Notes: generated from the sequence alone by a model not told the origin. A stretch of DNA of 20,647 nt from Prevotella sp. UBA2746 (GCA_002353555.1 DEJO01000051.1:27760-48406), one strand, 5' to 3'; positions 7,652-16,306 are shown, numbered from the stretch's first letter. Made by a program: numbers and translations.

Positions 7652-10600
7652 TCACTTGATTTTCTTCAGCCAATAGATTCCCTTTCCTTGCAAAACATAA
7701 GTTTTTGATATGCGTTCGGCTGACTTCAACGGGCTGACAACACCACTTTCGGCATGAATGCGAGAAACCTTGTAGGTACCATCGGGCAAGTCAAAGGATG
7801 CCTCATCGCGTTCACCGTCAACATACACCAATGCTCCCGTCGAGGTATCGCCCAGCATATAGCAACCATTCAAGTGTCCGTAAGGGCGCATCTGTGCAAG
7901 GTCTTTCAGGAAAACAGCGTCGGTGACGGGAATGGCAGCACACGAACCGCCAGCAAACAGCGCTGCCCAACACATCTGCGGGTACTTCTGTGCAGAGTAG
8001 ATGACAGCCTTGTCAGGGTATTGTGAACGGTATTCGCTCACGGCACGATAGACATCTTCAAAGCGTGCACCACCCGTTCTGATCTTTCGCATATATTGAC
8101 GCTGTGCCATGTTCACGCCTCCTGGCGGTGCATACTCGCCCTTTTCATGATAGAACCACTGCTCAATGTCGATGATGTCTACCACCGCCGAGCGCACAGG
8201 ATCGTTCAGGATAGCATCCTGTACATCCTTGTTTACGGCTAAGTCTACCAACACCTGTCCGTTCTCTCGCTCCCACTCAGCAACGACATCCAACCAGAAC
8301 TGTACGAAATGGAGCGGACCGGTGAACTCCTCACCGATGCTGTGGATGACATTGGGCTGCCCCTTGAAAGCATCCAACGACTGACGAATATACTGCCGGT
8401 GCAGCTCCCTCAGCTTCGGGTTCTCCACATCATAGAACTGCTTGGCGGTGAAGATGCGTTTGTCACCGGTGAAGTTGACGGGCTCCAGGAACGGTGTGCC
8501 GTTCACATTATTGGCGGTACGCCACGGACAGTCTACCCAGTGGGCACCAGCCTCCAGGATGTTATGCTGGAAATAGTGCTGGTTCTTCAACAACAGACCT
8601 GCCGCTTCACCCTTCTTGGCAAACTGCTGCAAGCGCCAGAAATACCATTTGTTCAACTTTGTCAGGTCATACTTGGAAAGTCCGTCCCAAGCCAGGTTGC
8701 CATAGGAGGAAGAGGGGGTGTTGCCTTCTTGCCGATTATTGACACCCACACGTGCGAAGGGTTGCTCATAGAAGGGTGCCCACACATCACCGTTCTTGCG
8801 GCGGATGCGCTCATGGTCGTCGCGGCGGCGGTCCGTCCACAGTCCGTAGTTCTGGCTGAACACCAAAGTGTGTTCCCGTTGCATCGCCACAATCACGGAG
8901 TCGATGCGGTCGGTGCCGCCAGTTCCTTCCTGTCCGGGAACGAAACGGGTCAGCGCATACTTGGCTTTAGCCATCGCTGCATCGGTGGTACGTCCGTTCC
9001 ACCACGGTGTCTGGTGCTTGCCTCCGACAAGAACAGAGCCGTCTTTCGCCAGCCAGCCGTTAAGGATGGCGTAGCGATGGGGCGAAACTGTCGGATTTGT
9101 CAGACTATTCGGATGGGGCGGACTCGTCAGAGCTGTCTGACTGGTCTGACTAATCAGACAATTCTGCCCTTCAATCCACTCCTTCAGCGTCTTTCGGGGC
9201 TTCAAAGCCTCTTCAGCCATCTGTAGCGCCTCCTCTATTGTCGGCGAACTGCTGGCTTCTGTGTTGCGTTCCATCACACGGCAAAGCCGTTTCACCTCGT
9301 CAGCATGGCTTTCACCACGCCGTTTCAGCAACTGGTCGGCAAAGAGGGAATAGGGTTTCACATGCTCGTTCATTGCCGAATACTCACCGCTTCCCATCAC
9401 CTGCCCCCAGCAGCCGTGCGAGAAGTTGCGGTTCAGCGAGTCGGGAGAATAGCAGAAAAGTCCTGCCGCCGTACTCTGCCACATGGTACTGTTGGCAGTA
9501 CTCCAGCCTGCGCCAAACTTCTCCAGCTCCCAGTTCTTGAAGACGATATCGTTACCGTCGATGTTCACAATATCAAAAAGGATGCCTGGTGCCCACGACG
9601 AGATGGCACCGCTCGGTCCGTACGACTCAAAACTCTCACATTGCACAAAGGCATTGGGTCCCGGAGCTGTATGTCCTACGGCAAAGTCATTGATGCCATG
9701 CTCGGAATAGCAGCGTTGGAACAGCGTCTTCTCACCCAGCGTCAGGAAGGTACGACGGCGGAAGCCACCAATCTCCGAGACGGGATGTAGTGACAGGCAG
9801 TCTTCAACGGTAACCTGCTGGGCTGACTTCTGGATGACAACGGCAGAACCGGCAAAGTTGCGGAAGGTCACCATCCGCACCCAACAGTCTTCTGCATCAG
9901 CCATATAGACACCGTCCCAACAATGGTTTTCATCCATCGGTAACGCCTCGTCATAGGCTGACTCCAATGTCAGGTTCTCCACGCCACACTCCGAAACGAG
10001 TCCTTTCGGCTCATAGATGACAGCCTTTGCCCCACCCCATTGCTGTTGGATAGCAGTCGTTATCGGGGCATCGAGGGTGATAACGTTTCCGTTGACAGCT
10101 ACCACTTGTCTGTTCCAACGCAAGTCTACATCACCCGGATGCCATGCCCAGTAGCCCATCCTGCTGCCACCGCCGAACGAAGAGCACCCCAAAGAGGCTA
10201 TCCATTCCTTTGTTGACGGTCGCCAGATGGCGATACGGCTGCCCGGCTGAAGACTCCTTTTGCCCGACCGGACAGTTCCGGAGTTTCTGGAGACGCCGGA
10301 CGAAAGGGTAATCTGCATGGCTCCGGCAACTGCATCAGCCACCTCCAGGGTATCTTTCACCACCCGGTCGTGCGTACCTTCTATATATAGCAGCGCACCA
10401 CGGTCGTAACCTGTCTTGCGAAGGATGGTCTTGTCACGCCCCTTTCCCCGTAAGACGACACCTGCAGTACGGATGCGCAACGGTTCGTCCAGCGTATAGG
10501 TACCTTCTTCCAACAGCACGGCACCACGGAAACCGGTCTTTTTGTCAGCCTTCATCCTGCTCACCTGGTCGATAGCAGCTTGTATCATGGCTGCATCGTC

Positions 10601-10789
10601 ACCCGATGGTGACACCTTCACCACCGTTTTCACCACAGGTATCTCACGTTCCGAATGATGGTAACCACAATAGGAATAGTCCAACGGCTGAGCCAAGGAA
10701 GTGACAAGTGATAAGTAATAAGTGATAACTATTGCCATCACCTTCATCATATTCCCACATACATATCCTTTTCTTGCAGTCACCATCAT
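7652..10789 (-). CDS. Large secreted beta-helix plus TIM-barrel-like putative glycosidase (DUF6298-like)
   Basis: The protein is about 1045 residues. The N-terminal half (about 50-480) is a pectate-lyase-superfamily beta-helix: GDDAAMIQAAIDQV, an LEEGTYTL turn, then LRGKGRDKTIL. A Ser/Thr/Pro linker (about 540-575) follows. The second half (about 575-985) resembles a GH-A-like TIM barrel, with VIHSIGEEFTG (E822/E823) a candidate acid/base and VVDIIDIEQW (E878) a candidate nucleophile. A small beta-domain ends it. I recall such proteins as DUF6298, with no function certain to me. The start is unclear: TTG at 10793-10795, ATG at 10787-10789 (used here), or ATG at 10748-10750, which gives a compact signal peptide MMKVMAIVITYYLSLVTSLA. 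Residue numbers count from the TTG. Part of that signal peptide is encoded by heptamer repeats (10700-10727). Context suggests action on a complex pectin side chain. Confidence 0.75.
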   Translation of the reverse strand: MMVTARKGYVCGNMMKVMAIVITYYLSLVTSLAQPLDYSYCGYHHSEREIPVVKTVVKVSPSGDDAAMIQAAIDQVSRMKADKKTGFRGAVLLEEGTYTLDEPLRIRTAGVVLRGKGRDKTILRKTGYDRGALLYIEGTHDRVVKDTLEVADAVAGAMQITLSSGVSRNSGTVRSGKRSLQPGSRIAIWRPSTKEWIASLGCSSFGGGSRMGYWAWHPGDVDLRWNRQVVAVNGNVITLDAPITTAIQQQWGGAKAVIYEPKGLVSECGVENLTLESAYDEALPMDENHCWDGVYMADAEDCWVRMVTFRNFAGSAVVIQKSAQQVTVEDCLSLHPVSEIGGFRRRTFLTLGEKTLFQRCYSEHGINDFAVGHTAPGPNAFVQCESFESYGPSGAISSWAPGILFDIVNIDGNDIVFKNWELEKFGAGWSTANSTMWQSTAAGLFCYSPDSLNRNFSHGCWGQVMGSGEYSAMNEHVKPYSLFADQLLKRRGESHADEVKRLCRVMERNTEASSSPTIEEALQMAEEALKPRKTLKEWIEGQNCLISQTSQTALTSPPHPNSLTNPTVSPHRYAILNGWLAKDGSVLVGGKHQTPWWNGRTTDAAMAKAKYALTRFVPGQEGTGGTDRIDSVIVAMQREHTLVFSQNYGLWTDRRRDDHERIRRKNGDVWAPFYEQPFARVGVNNRQEGNTPSSSYGNLAWDGLSKYDLTKLNKWYFWRLQQFAKKGEAAGLLLKNQHYFQHNILEAGAHWVDCPWRTANNVNGTPFLEPVNFTGDKRIFTAKQFYDVENPKLRELHRQYIRQSLDAFKGQPNVIHSIGEEFTGPLHFVQFWLDVVAEWERENGQVLVDLAVNKDVQDAILNDPVRSAVVDIIDIEQWFYHEKGEYAPPGGVNMAQRQYMRKIRTGGARFEDVYRAVSEYRSQYPDKAVIYSAQKYPQMCWAALFAGGSCAAIPVTDAVFLKDLAQMRPYGHLNGCYMLGDTSTGALVYVDGERDEASFDLPDGTYKVSRIHAESGVVSPLKSAERISKTYVLQGKGIYWLKKIK
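9135..9159. repeat. Short in-frame repeat and inverted repeat in a linker-coding segment
   Basis: GTCTGACTG (9135-9143) and GTCTGACTA (9144-9152) are tandem 9-mers, followed by ATCAGAC. GTCTGA-CTAA-TCAGAC (9144-9159) is a perfect inverted repeat. On the minus strand they encode the ISQTSQTALTS part of the linker between the two halves of the large protein. Confidence 0.85.
10700..10727. repeat. Four heptamers of AGTGATA type inside a signal-peptide coding sequence
   Basis: The units are AGTGACA, AGTGATA, AGTAATA and AGTGATA, head to tail. The reverse strand encodes the YYLSLVTS part of the signal peptide of the large putative glycosidase. Because seven is not a multiple of three, gain or loss of one unit would shift the frame. 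Confidence 0.9.
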
Positions 10790-10790
10790 C

Positions 10791-10841
10791 TTCAATCTTT
10801 AATATTCAATCTCCAATTGTCAATTATCAATTGTCAATTAC
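10791..10841. repeat. Degenerate heptamer array of the form xxCAATY
   Basis: Seven consecutive 7-mers can be laid out: TTCAATC, TTTAATA, TTCAATC, TCCAATT, GTCAATT, ATCAATT, GTCAATT. The array fills the gap between the DUF3826 gene and the next gene, and includes the DUF3826 stop codon (10834-10836). Confidence 0.85.
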
Positions 10842-11430
10842 CCTTAATGCGTTTATACCATGCCTCGCGCTCCTTCACCAGGTCGTAGCCACGACCGGAG
10901 AGCCAGTTGTTGATGCGGCCTTTGTACTTACCAAACCAGCCGTGCTTGCTCTTGGAGTCGGGAGCGTCGATGGCAAACTCACGGGCTTCTTTCAGCCAGT
11001 TCAGGATCTGCAGCTTCTCGTTCTCCTTCAATGTAGGAATCATCTCCAAGTGTGCCTGATATGTCTTCGGCACCACGCCGTAGGTCAGTCCGTCCTTCAC
11101 AGCCTCAATCTGTTCATCATTGAGGTAGTTGGCAAGATTGGCGGCAAACTCGAAGTGGTGCTTGTACAGCTCCGCATTACAGGAGTCCGTTCCTACCTTG
11201 TACTTGTCGTAGATGTCGTTCAACTTGAAGTATCTGTTGGCAATGATGTTCAGCACATTCTGCTGCTTTTTCTCATCGCCCAACTTCAAGCCATCCACAA
11301 TCTTCTTTGACCGTCCCAGTATGGTCTGCACATACTGTGCGTCGCGTCCGTCGCTGTTCAGCTTCACCTCCTGTGCTCCTACATGACAGAAAGGAAGCGC
11401 AGCAAAAAGAATCAATACTATCTTCTTCAT
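10834..11430 (-). CDS. Secreted DUF3826 family protein
   Basis: This 198-residue protein has a signal peptide ending VGA-QE (residue 19). The mature part is mostly helical and polar. It has the family pattern YVQTILGRSKKIVDGL, then ANRYFKLNDIYD, then a C-terminal basic/Trp-rich stretch (GWFGKYKGRINNWL). DUF3826 proteins are recurrent small companions of pectin-utilisation loci in Bacteroidota; no enzymatic activity is known to me. The gene lies 88 bp after the PL1 lyase and just before the large beta-helix gene, on the same strand, so it is probably in one operon. A structural or accessory role in pectin handling is inferred from context. The family call is from remembered motifs, not a search. 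Confidence 0.8.
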   Translation of the reverse strand: MKKIVLILFAALPFCHVGAQEVKLNSDGRDAQYVQTILGRSKKIVDGLKLGDEKKQQNVLNIIANRYFKLNDIYDKYKVGTDSCNAELYKHHFEFAANLANYLNDEQIEAVKDGLTYGVVPKTYQAHLEMIPTLKENEKLQILNWLKEAREFAIDAPDSKSKHGWFGKYKGRINNWLSGRGYDLVKEREAWYKRIKGN

Positions 11431-11457
11431 ATTCTATTTCTATCGTCCTTTTATCTC

Positions 11458-11513
11458 CCTCTAACTCCCTCTAACTCCCCTTCCCCCCTCCCTTTGGGAG
11501 GGGTCGGGGGTAG
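11458..11513. repeat. Dispersed C/G-rich element with 8-bp stem and tandem 10-mer, copy 1
   Basis: Two copies of CCCTCTAACT (11458-11477) are followed by the stem CCCCTCCC-TTT-GGGAGGGG (11485-11503) and TCGGGGGTAGG. The block lies directly after the stop of the PL1 gene on the minus strand. A sister copy with the same stem and flank (TTGGGGGTGGGCTT) lies after the stop of the 1315-residue gene. It may terminate or stabilise transcripts, or be a REP-like element. Confidence 0.8.
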
Positions 11514-11518
11514 GCTTC

Positions 11519-13261
11519 CTACATCAGCTTTCCCTTCTCAGCCAAGGTGTCATGGTTGTTCTTCATGTCCGTCCAGTCCACCTTCTTCTGGGTGTCGATA
11601 CCGTTGATATACTTCTCGATGTTGGTATATCCGTCACCGTTGATGTCGCCATTGGCATCAGTCGGGTCGTTGGGGTTCAGCCCGTTTGCCTTCTCCCACT
11701 TGTCAGGCATGCCGTCACCGTCGCTGTCAACGTATGGCTTACCTTTGTATTCGGGATAACCACCCATCTGGCGCGGGTCGGTAATGATACCGTCCTTATA
11801 GCTGTCTTTGGGCAGACGGCGATACTTGAACAGGCCGTCGGCATTCTTCGATTTCTCGTGCAAGCCCCAAGTAGAGCCGTAGGGGTCGTTCTTCACCTTC
11901 TTCTCGTAGTTCTCTACGTAGTAAGCCTTGCCTGTACGTACCTCGTCCATGATGCGTTGGTCGACGATGTCGCGCTTAGGTATCGTAGCACCGGCATTGT
12001 TCAAGACAAAGTCGAAGGCTTTCTGTGCGTCCATGATAGACAGGAACGGCATGACAAACGGCTCCTTCGCATGCATCAGCGCCTTCTCGGTCTCGTCCAT
12101 CTCACCGTCCTTGTCGGCAGTCTGCACGCCACCGTTCCAGTTGTTCTTCGTAATCTCAGGATAGCCTTCCATGATGTTTCCGTCAGCATAGACACGACCG
12201 AACTGCTTGAAGGGGAACAGGTTGACGCTGCGGCTCTCCGCCTTCACGATGCGGTGTCCCACAACATTGTCTTTCGGGGTGAGTGGTCCGGGCTTATAGT
12301 AGTTGTTGATGAAGTTCGACATCGTCGTATACTCGCCGCCGTCGGCTGTGCGGTGTACCCAGTTGTAGATAACATTGTTGACGAAGTTGAACACGCCCCC
12401 CCAACCGATGCTGGGGTTACGGCCCGTATTGTCAGCCCACAGGTTACGCATGAAGGTCGTGTTCTCACCACCGATGGTGCTACCGAAGGCATGGTTCCAA
12501 GTGTCAAGAGCCTTGGCAGAGATGGTGTTCTGGATGGTGACGTTCACCGTCGGCTCCTTACGCTTCGGCTTACCGTCGCCCAGGTCGAACATGTGACGGT
12601 AGAAGGAGATGTTCTCGTCCAGTCCCCACTCGCACGAGCAGTGGTCTATCATGATGTTACCGACAGGGTTTCCGCCGAAGGAGTCCTCACGGTAGGTCAC
12701 CTCGGTCTGACCGCGACGGAAACGCATGTGGCGTACAATCACGTCGTGGGTATCTACCTGGAACGACTCACCAGCGATGCAGACGCCATCACCCGGAGCG
12801 GTCTGTCCGGCTATGGTGATATACGGGGCACGCACGTAGATGGGTGACTTCAGTCGGATAATACCACTGACGTTGAACACCACAATACGGGCACCACCCT
12901 GTTCGCAAGCCCAACGGAACGAACCGGGACCGTCGTCGTTGAGGTTGGTGACAACCAGCACCTTACCGCCACGGCCGCCGGCAGTAAACATACCGCCGCC
13001 CTCGGCACCGGGGAAGGCAGGAATCTTTGCCTGAACCAGATCGTAGGGACGGAAAGCCCAAGGTACATACGGGCGACCTTCCTTTGCCTCCTGCACTACT
13101 ATGGGGAAAGCGGCAGCCCATGCAGAGTCGCTATGAGCCTCCCAAGCCTTATGCCAATCAGCCAATTTCTGTTTTGCCTCATCTGTCAGCTGAGGATACT
13201 GTGCGCATGCTGCCAACGGCAACAGCAAAGCGGCGCAAAGCGCCAAAATGTTCTTTTTCAT
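11519..13261 (-). CDS. Secreted pectate lyase (PL1) with Ca-binding C-terminal repeats
   Basis: This 580-residue protein has a signal sequence ending LAACAQ. The LAAC could be a lipobox (Cys19), but cleavage as ACA-Q is equally likely and no acidic export signal follows. The lyase beta-helix spans about 80-440, opening with IPAFPGAEGGG...GGRGGKVLVVTNLNDDGPGSFR. It contains YITIAGQTAPGDGV (147-160) and NIMIDHCSCEWGLDEN (202-217), the PL1 Ca-site strand; GRNPS (280-284) may supply the arginine. Residues 511-554 have thrombospondin-type-3-like Ca2+ loops (DSDGDGMPDKWE, DINGDGYTN). No secretion tail is seen. ATG at 13259-13261 is preferred over a TTG 33 bases upstream because MKKNILAL gives a normal signal peptide. 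It is probably the first gene of the minus-strand operon. Confidence 0.9.
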   Translation of the reverse strand: MKKNILALCAALLLPLAACAQYPQLTDEAKQKLADWHKAWEAHSDSAWAAAFPIVVQEAKEGRPYVPWAFRPYDLVQAKIPAFPGAEGGGMFTAGGRGGKVLVVTNLNDDGPGSFRWACEQGGARIVVFNVSGIIRLKSPIYVRAPYITIAGQTAPGDGVCIAGESFQVDTHDVIVRHMRFRRGQTEVTYREDSFGGNPVGNIMIDHCSCEWGLDENISFYRHMFDLGDGKPKRKEPTVNVTIQNTISAKALDTWNHAFGSTIGGENTTFMRNLWADNTGRNPSIGWGGVFNFVNNVIYNWVHRTADGGEYTTMSNFINNYYKPGPLTPKDNVVGHRIVKAESRSVNLFPFKQFGRVYADGNIMEGYPEITKNNWNGGVQTADKDGEMDETEKALMHAKEPFVMPFLSIMDAQKAFDFVLNNAGATIPKRDIVDQRIMDEVRTGKAYYVENYEKKVKNDPYGSTWGLHEKSKNADGLFKYRRLPKDSYKDGIITDPRQMGGYPEYKGKPYVDSDGDGMPDKWEKANGLNPNDPTDANGDINGDGYTNIEKYINGIDTQKKVDWTDMKNNHDTLAEKGKLM

Positions 13262-13467
13262 TGTCTCTATTGTCTTGTTTTTGTTGATATCCAATACCTA
13301 ACTACTATATGACGAAATATCATCCCCCGTGTCCTCATTGCCCCACACCTTTCTCTTCCCAAAACCACTTCAACCTTCATGATGACATATCGCGCGCCCG
13401 TGCGTCATTATGATGGTATTAGTAACTCAAAGAAACAAACAAAAGCTCTAAATAACAAATACGAACG
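13262..13467. promoter_or_regulatory. Divergent promoter region between two PL1 lyases
   Basis: This 206-bp gap drives the seven-gene minus operon and the plus-strand modular lyase. I found no TAnnTTTG on either strand, unlike the other promoter gaps in the window. It holds a hairpin at 13378-13412: CATGATGA/TCATTATG (one wobble) around CGCGC/GTGCG with a GCCC loop and a five-base bulge. Control by an alternative sigma factor or a regulator is inferred. Confidence 0.5.
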
Positions 13468-16197
13468 ATGAAAAAGATTCTCAGCGCAACACTGTTGCTT
13501 GCTTGTGCCGCAACGCTGCACGCACAAAAGATTGACTTCAACCGCTATACCGCCAACCAAGACCAGTATAGCGAACCGGGATATGAAATCTGGGAAGTGC
13601 CTGAAGGCGACTCGAACACGAAGACATTTTCCAACGGGGTCACCATTACCGTAGCCTGTGACCACAGCTATGCCGGTACTCATGTCATGTCGAACTGGTG
13701 GAAGGACGGTCGCGAACAGTCAAAACTGCTCTGCGACGGCGTACTCATCTACGGCGACGACCACTCAAATGTCAGCTCCGGAGCTGTGAAGATGGATGTC
13801 ACCATCAGCAACCTCACTCCGGGCAAGCACTCCTTGCAGGCGTTCCACAACCAGACAGACGGGGCGGTGACCTGCCCCGACCTCGATGTCTACGTGAACG
13901 GGGTGAAGCAGCTAACTGGCGTAAAACAGTCGAACCGCATCACTGCCATCACGGAATCGGGAAAGTCGTATGTGGAGTTCACGGCTGAGAGCGGAAAGGA
14001 TGTGGTCGTCTCCTACGTCACCACACCTGTGAGCGGCAAGTCGTATACGACGACGACACTCATCATCAACGGCTTCCTCTTCGACGTGGCAGACAACTCG
14101 AAGACGGCACAGGAACCCTACCCCGTCAACAACGATATACACGCTAATGCCGACGGCGGTAACATCACCCTGACCTGGACACCGGCAACATCGGCAAAGA
14201 AGCACCACATCTATTTCGGTACCGATGCCGACAACCTGAGCAAGATGACAACGACGACGGCGGCTGCCTATACTGCCAACGGACTGCGCAGCAAGTACAA
14301 CTACTACTGGCGCGTCGATGAGGAAGACGCAGCAGGCAACATCCACCAAGGAAGTGTCTGGATGTTCCGTCCACGACGCATTGCCTTCCCGGGTGCCGAG
14401 GGTTATGGCAAATATGCCATCGGCGGACGCTACGGTACCGTCTATCATGTCACCACCCTCGATGACAACGGCGACGACAGCAACCCGATACCAGGATCCT
14501 TCCGCTACGGCATCAAGAAAGTCAGCGGACCGCGCACCATCGTCTTCGATGTGGCAGGCGTCATCTCGCTGAAGAGTCGTCTGACCTGTTCCGACAAGTT
14601 CGTGACCATTGCCGGACAGACCGCACCGGGAGCTGGCATCATGTTGCGCACCTGTCCGTTCGGTATGCAGAGCGACGGCATCACCCGTTTCCTCCGCATG
14701 CGACTGGGCCATAAGAAACTCATCGACGGACAGATTCCTGGCGAACGCAACGGAAAGACCTATGGCAGCGAGGCGGGAACCAGCGAAGAGACGACACTCG
14801 GCGGACTCGACGGCATGGGAATGGCGGGCAACGACCACAGCATCATGGACCACTGTTCCGTATCATGGACCATCGACGAAGCATTCTCCTCTCGCGGAGC
14901 CTTGTCGATGACGCTGCAACGCACGTTGCTATCCGAAGCTCTCAACCAAGCCGGACACCCCAACTACTCCAGTGGCGACAAGCACGGTTATGCTGCTACC
15001 ATCGGCGGTGGTGAGATGGGCGGCATCTGCGGTTCCTACCACCACAACTTGCTGGCGCACTGCGAAGGTCGCAACTGGAGCATTTCGGGCGGACTGGACG
15101 GCGGTGGCAACTACGACGGTCACCACGACATCTATAATAATGTCGTGTACAACTGGGGCGGACGTGCCACCGACGGCGGCACACACGAGATGAACTTCTG
15201 CAACAACTACTATAAGATGGGCAACAGCAGCACGTCGACCATCATGAACCTGCAGCTGGAAGGAACGGGCAGCGGCACGCAGAGTGTCTACTGCAACGGC
15301 AACATCCGACAGGAAAAGAACAACGGTATGCTGACCCAGGACAAGGAAGGTACGACCTATAAGTACAGCACGTCGGGCGGACAGAAGGTAGACTGGGACC
15401 CGCTGCCATCGTCGCCCTTCGCTTTCATGAACCCTGAAAAGAACATGGAGACAGCTCAGGCTGCGTTCAAAAACGTTCTCTCCGACGTGGGTTGCACACT
15501 GCCCCTCTTCGACAAGCACGACCAGCGCATGGTCAGCGAGACCAAGAACGGCACCACTTCGACGAAGGGCAGCCGCTCCGGACGTGCCGGACTCATCGAC
15601 TCAGAAGAGGATGCCGGCTGTGAAGGTTTCGACCTCGACAAACTGGGCATCGTCACCGCAAGCCGCGATGCAGGATGGGATACCGACCAAGACGGCATTC
15701 CGAATTGGTTCGAACGTCTCACAGGAACCAATCCCGATGTAGCCAACAACAACGACGACCGCGACGAAGACGACTATACCGACCTGGAGGAATACCTGAA
15801 CTGGGTGGCTCTGCCCAACTTCCTCATCAGCGGAGCACAGCTGAAGGTGAAGCTGGCTGACTTTTTCGCCGGCTATACCAACCCGAAATACACCGTTGTA
15901 GAGGGCAGCAAGGAGGCAACGGTCAGCGGCAGCACCCTCACCGTCGTACCGACGAAGAGCACCTCACCGCTCTTCTCCATCAAGGTGAAGGCAGAGGAAG
16001 ACGGCATCAGCCTCATCCGACAGTTCAACTTCGCCTCCTATCTCGACACACCGACCGGCATCAATGGCGCTTCGCTAAATGATAATGTAGAAATGATAAA
16101 TGACAAAGCTCCTGTCTACAACCTCGCAGGTCAGCGTGTCACCAACGCATACAAGGGCATCATCATCAAGAACGGCAGGAAACTCGTGATTAAGTGA
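13468..16197 (+). CDS. Modular secreted pectate lyase: beta-sandwich, FnIII, PL1, Ca loops, secretion-like tail
   Basis: This 909-residue protein has a signal peptide ending LHA-QK (residue 20). Modules are: a beta-sandwich, possibly a carbohydrate-binding module (about 21-207); a fibronectin-III-like domain with YYWRVDEED (about 215-302); the PL1 beta-helix (about 303-700) opening IAFPGAEGYG, with TIAGQTAPGAGI (380-391), NDHSIMDHCSVSW (455-467) and EGRNWSISGG (533-542); Ca-binding loops DTDQDGIPNWFE (738-749); an Ig-like domain (about 785-858); and a tail ending YNLAGQRV...IIIKNGRK (861-909). The tail nearly matches that of the convergent 1315-residue protein, with 52 identical bases. It resembles short type IX-type sorting tails of Prevotella, but export route is inference. 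It should cut homogalacturonan at or near the cell surface. It is divergent from a second PL1 gene. Confidence 0.9.
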   Translation: MKKILSATLLLACAATLHAQKIDFNRYTANQDQYSEPGYEIWEVPEGDSNTKTFSNGVTITVACDHSYAGTHVMSNWWKDGREQSKLLCDGVLIYGDDHSNVSSGAVKMDVTISNLTPGKHSLQAFHNQTDGAVTCPDLDVYVNGVKQLTGVKQSNRITAITESGKSYVEFTAESGKDVVVSYVTTPVSGKSYTTTTLIINGFLFDVADNSKTAQEPYPVNNDIHANADGGNITLTWTPATSAKKHHIYFGTDADNLSKMTTTTAAAYTANGLRSKYNYYWRVDEEDAAGNIHQGSVWMFRPRRIAFPGAEGYGKYAIGGRYGTVYHVTTLDDNGDDSNPIPGSFRYGIKKVSGPRTIVFDVAGVISLKSRLTCSDKFVTIAGQTAPGAGIMLRTCPFGMQSDGITRFLRMRLGHKKLIDGQIPGERNGKTYGSEAGTSEETTLGGLDGMGMAGNDHSIMDHCSVSWTIDEAFSSRGALSMTLQRTLLSEALNQAGHPNYSSGDKHGYAATIGGGEMGGICGSYHHNLLAHCEGRNWSISGGLDGGGNYDGHHDIYNNVVYNWGGRATDGGTHEMNFCNNYYKMGNSSTSTIMNLQLEGTGSGTQSVYCNGNIRQEKNNGMLTQDKEGTTYKYSTSGGQKVDWDPLPSSPFAFMNPEKNMETAQAAFKNVLSDVGCTLPLFDKHDQRMVSETKNGTTSTKGSRSGRAGLIDSEEDAGCEGFDLDKLGIVTASRDAGWDTDQDGIPNWFERLTGTNPDVANNNDDRDEDDYTDLEEYLNWVALPNFLISGAQLKVKLADFFAGYTNPKYTVVEGSKEATVSGSTLTVVPTKSTSPLFSIKVKAEEDGISLIRQFNFASYLDTPTGINGASLNDNVEMINDKAPVYNLAGQRVTNAYKGIIIKNGRKLVIK
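16052..16103 (+). repeat. 52-bp perfect inverted repeat, left copy, in the lyase tail
   Basis: From CGACCGGC to AAATGA this segment is identical to the reverse complement of 16509-16560. It encodes TGINGASLNDNVEMIN in both genes, in the same frame. The second half is made of AATGATA-like heptamers. Confidence 0.93.
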
Positions 16198-16261
16198 GCG
16201 AAGAGTTGAGCCTGCTCATGCGTCGCCAGTAGCCCCCCTCCTTCTGTTATCAAGAGCGCAT

Positions 16262-16306
16262 ACAAAAAAAAGTCAGGAAAGAAGCTCCTTCGTCTTCTTT
16301 CCTGAC
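16262..16306 (-). terminator. Strong intrinsic terminator between convergent genes
   Basis: The 13-bp stem GTCAGGAAAGAAG/CTTCTTTCCTGAC (16272-16284 and 16294-16306) has a nine-base loop. On the minus strand it is followed at once by eight Ts, so it terminates the 1315-residue gene. The plus strand has the stem but only a later T-rich stretch, so it may act on the lyase transcript more weakly. Confidence 0.85.

Noticed and set aside
8309..9226. 305-codon open frame on the plus strand inside the large putative glycosidase
   Set aside because: It is a shadow of the well-supported minus-strand gene, with no signal peptide, motif or promoter.
11552..12847. 431-codon open frame on the plus strand, antisense to the 580-residue lyase
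   Set aside because: The opposite strand encodes a full PL1 lyase with conserved motifs. The antisense product has no recognisable domain and fits a codon-bias shadow.
13262..13294. TTG start giving 11 extra residues on the 580-residue lyase
   Set aside because: The extra residues (DINKNKTIET) precede a typical MKKN signal peptide and would bury it.
13912..14853. 313-codon open frame on the minus strand inside the modular lyase
   Set aside because: It lies wholly within the plus-strand PL1 coding region, and its product has no recognisable family.
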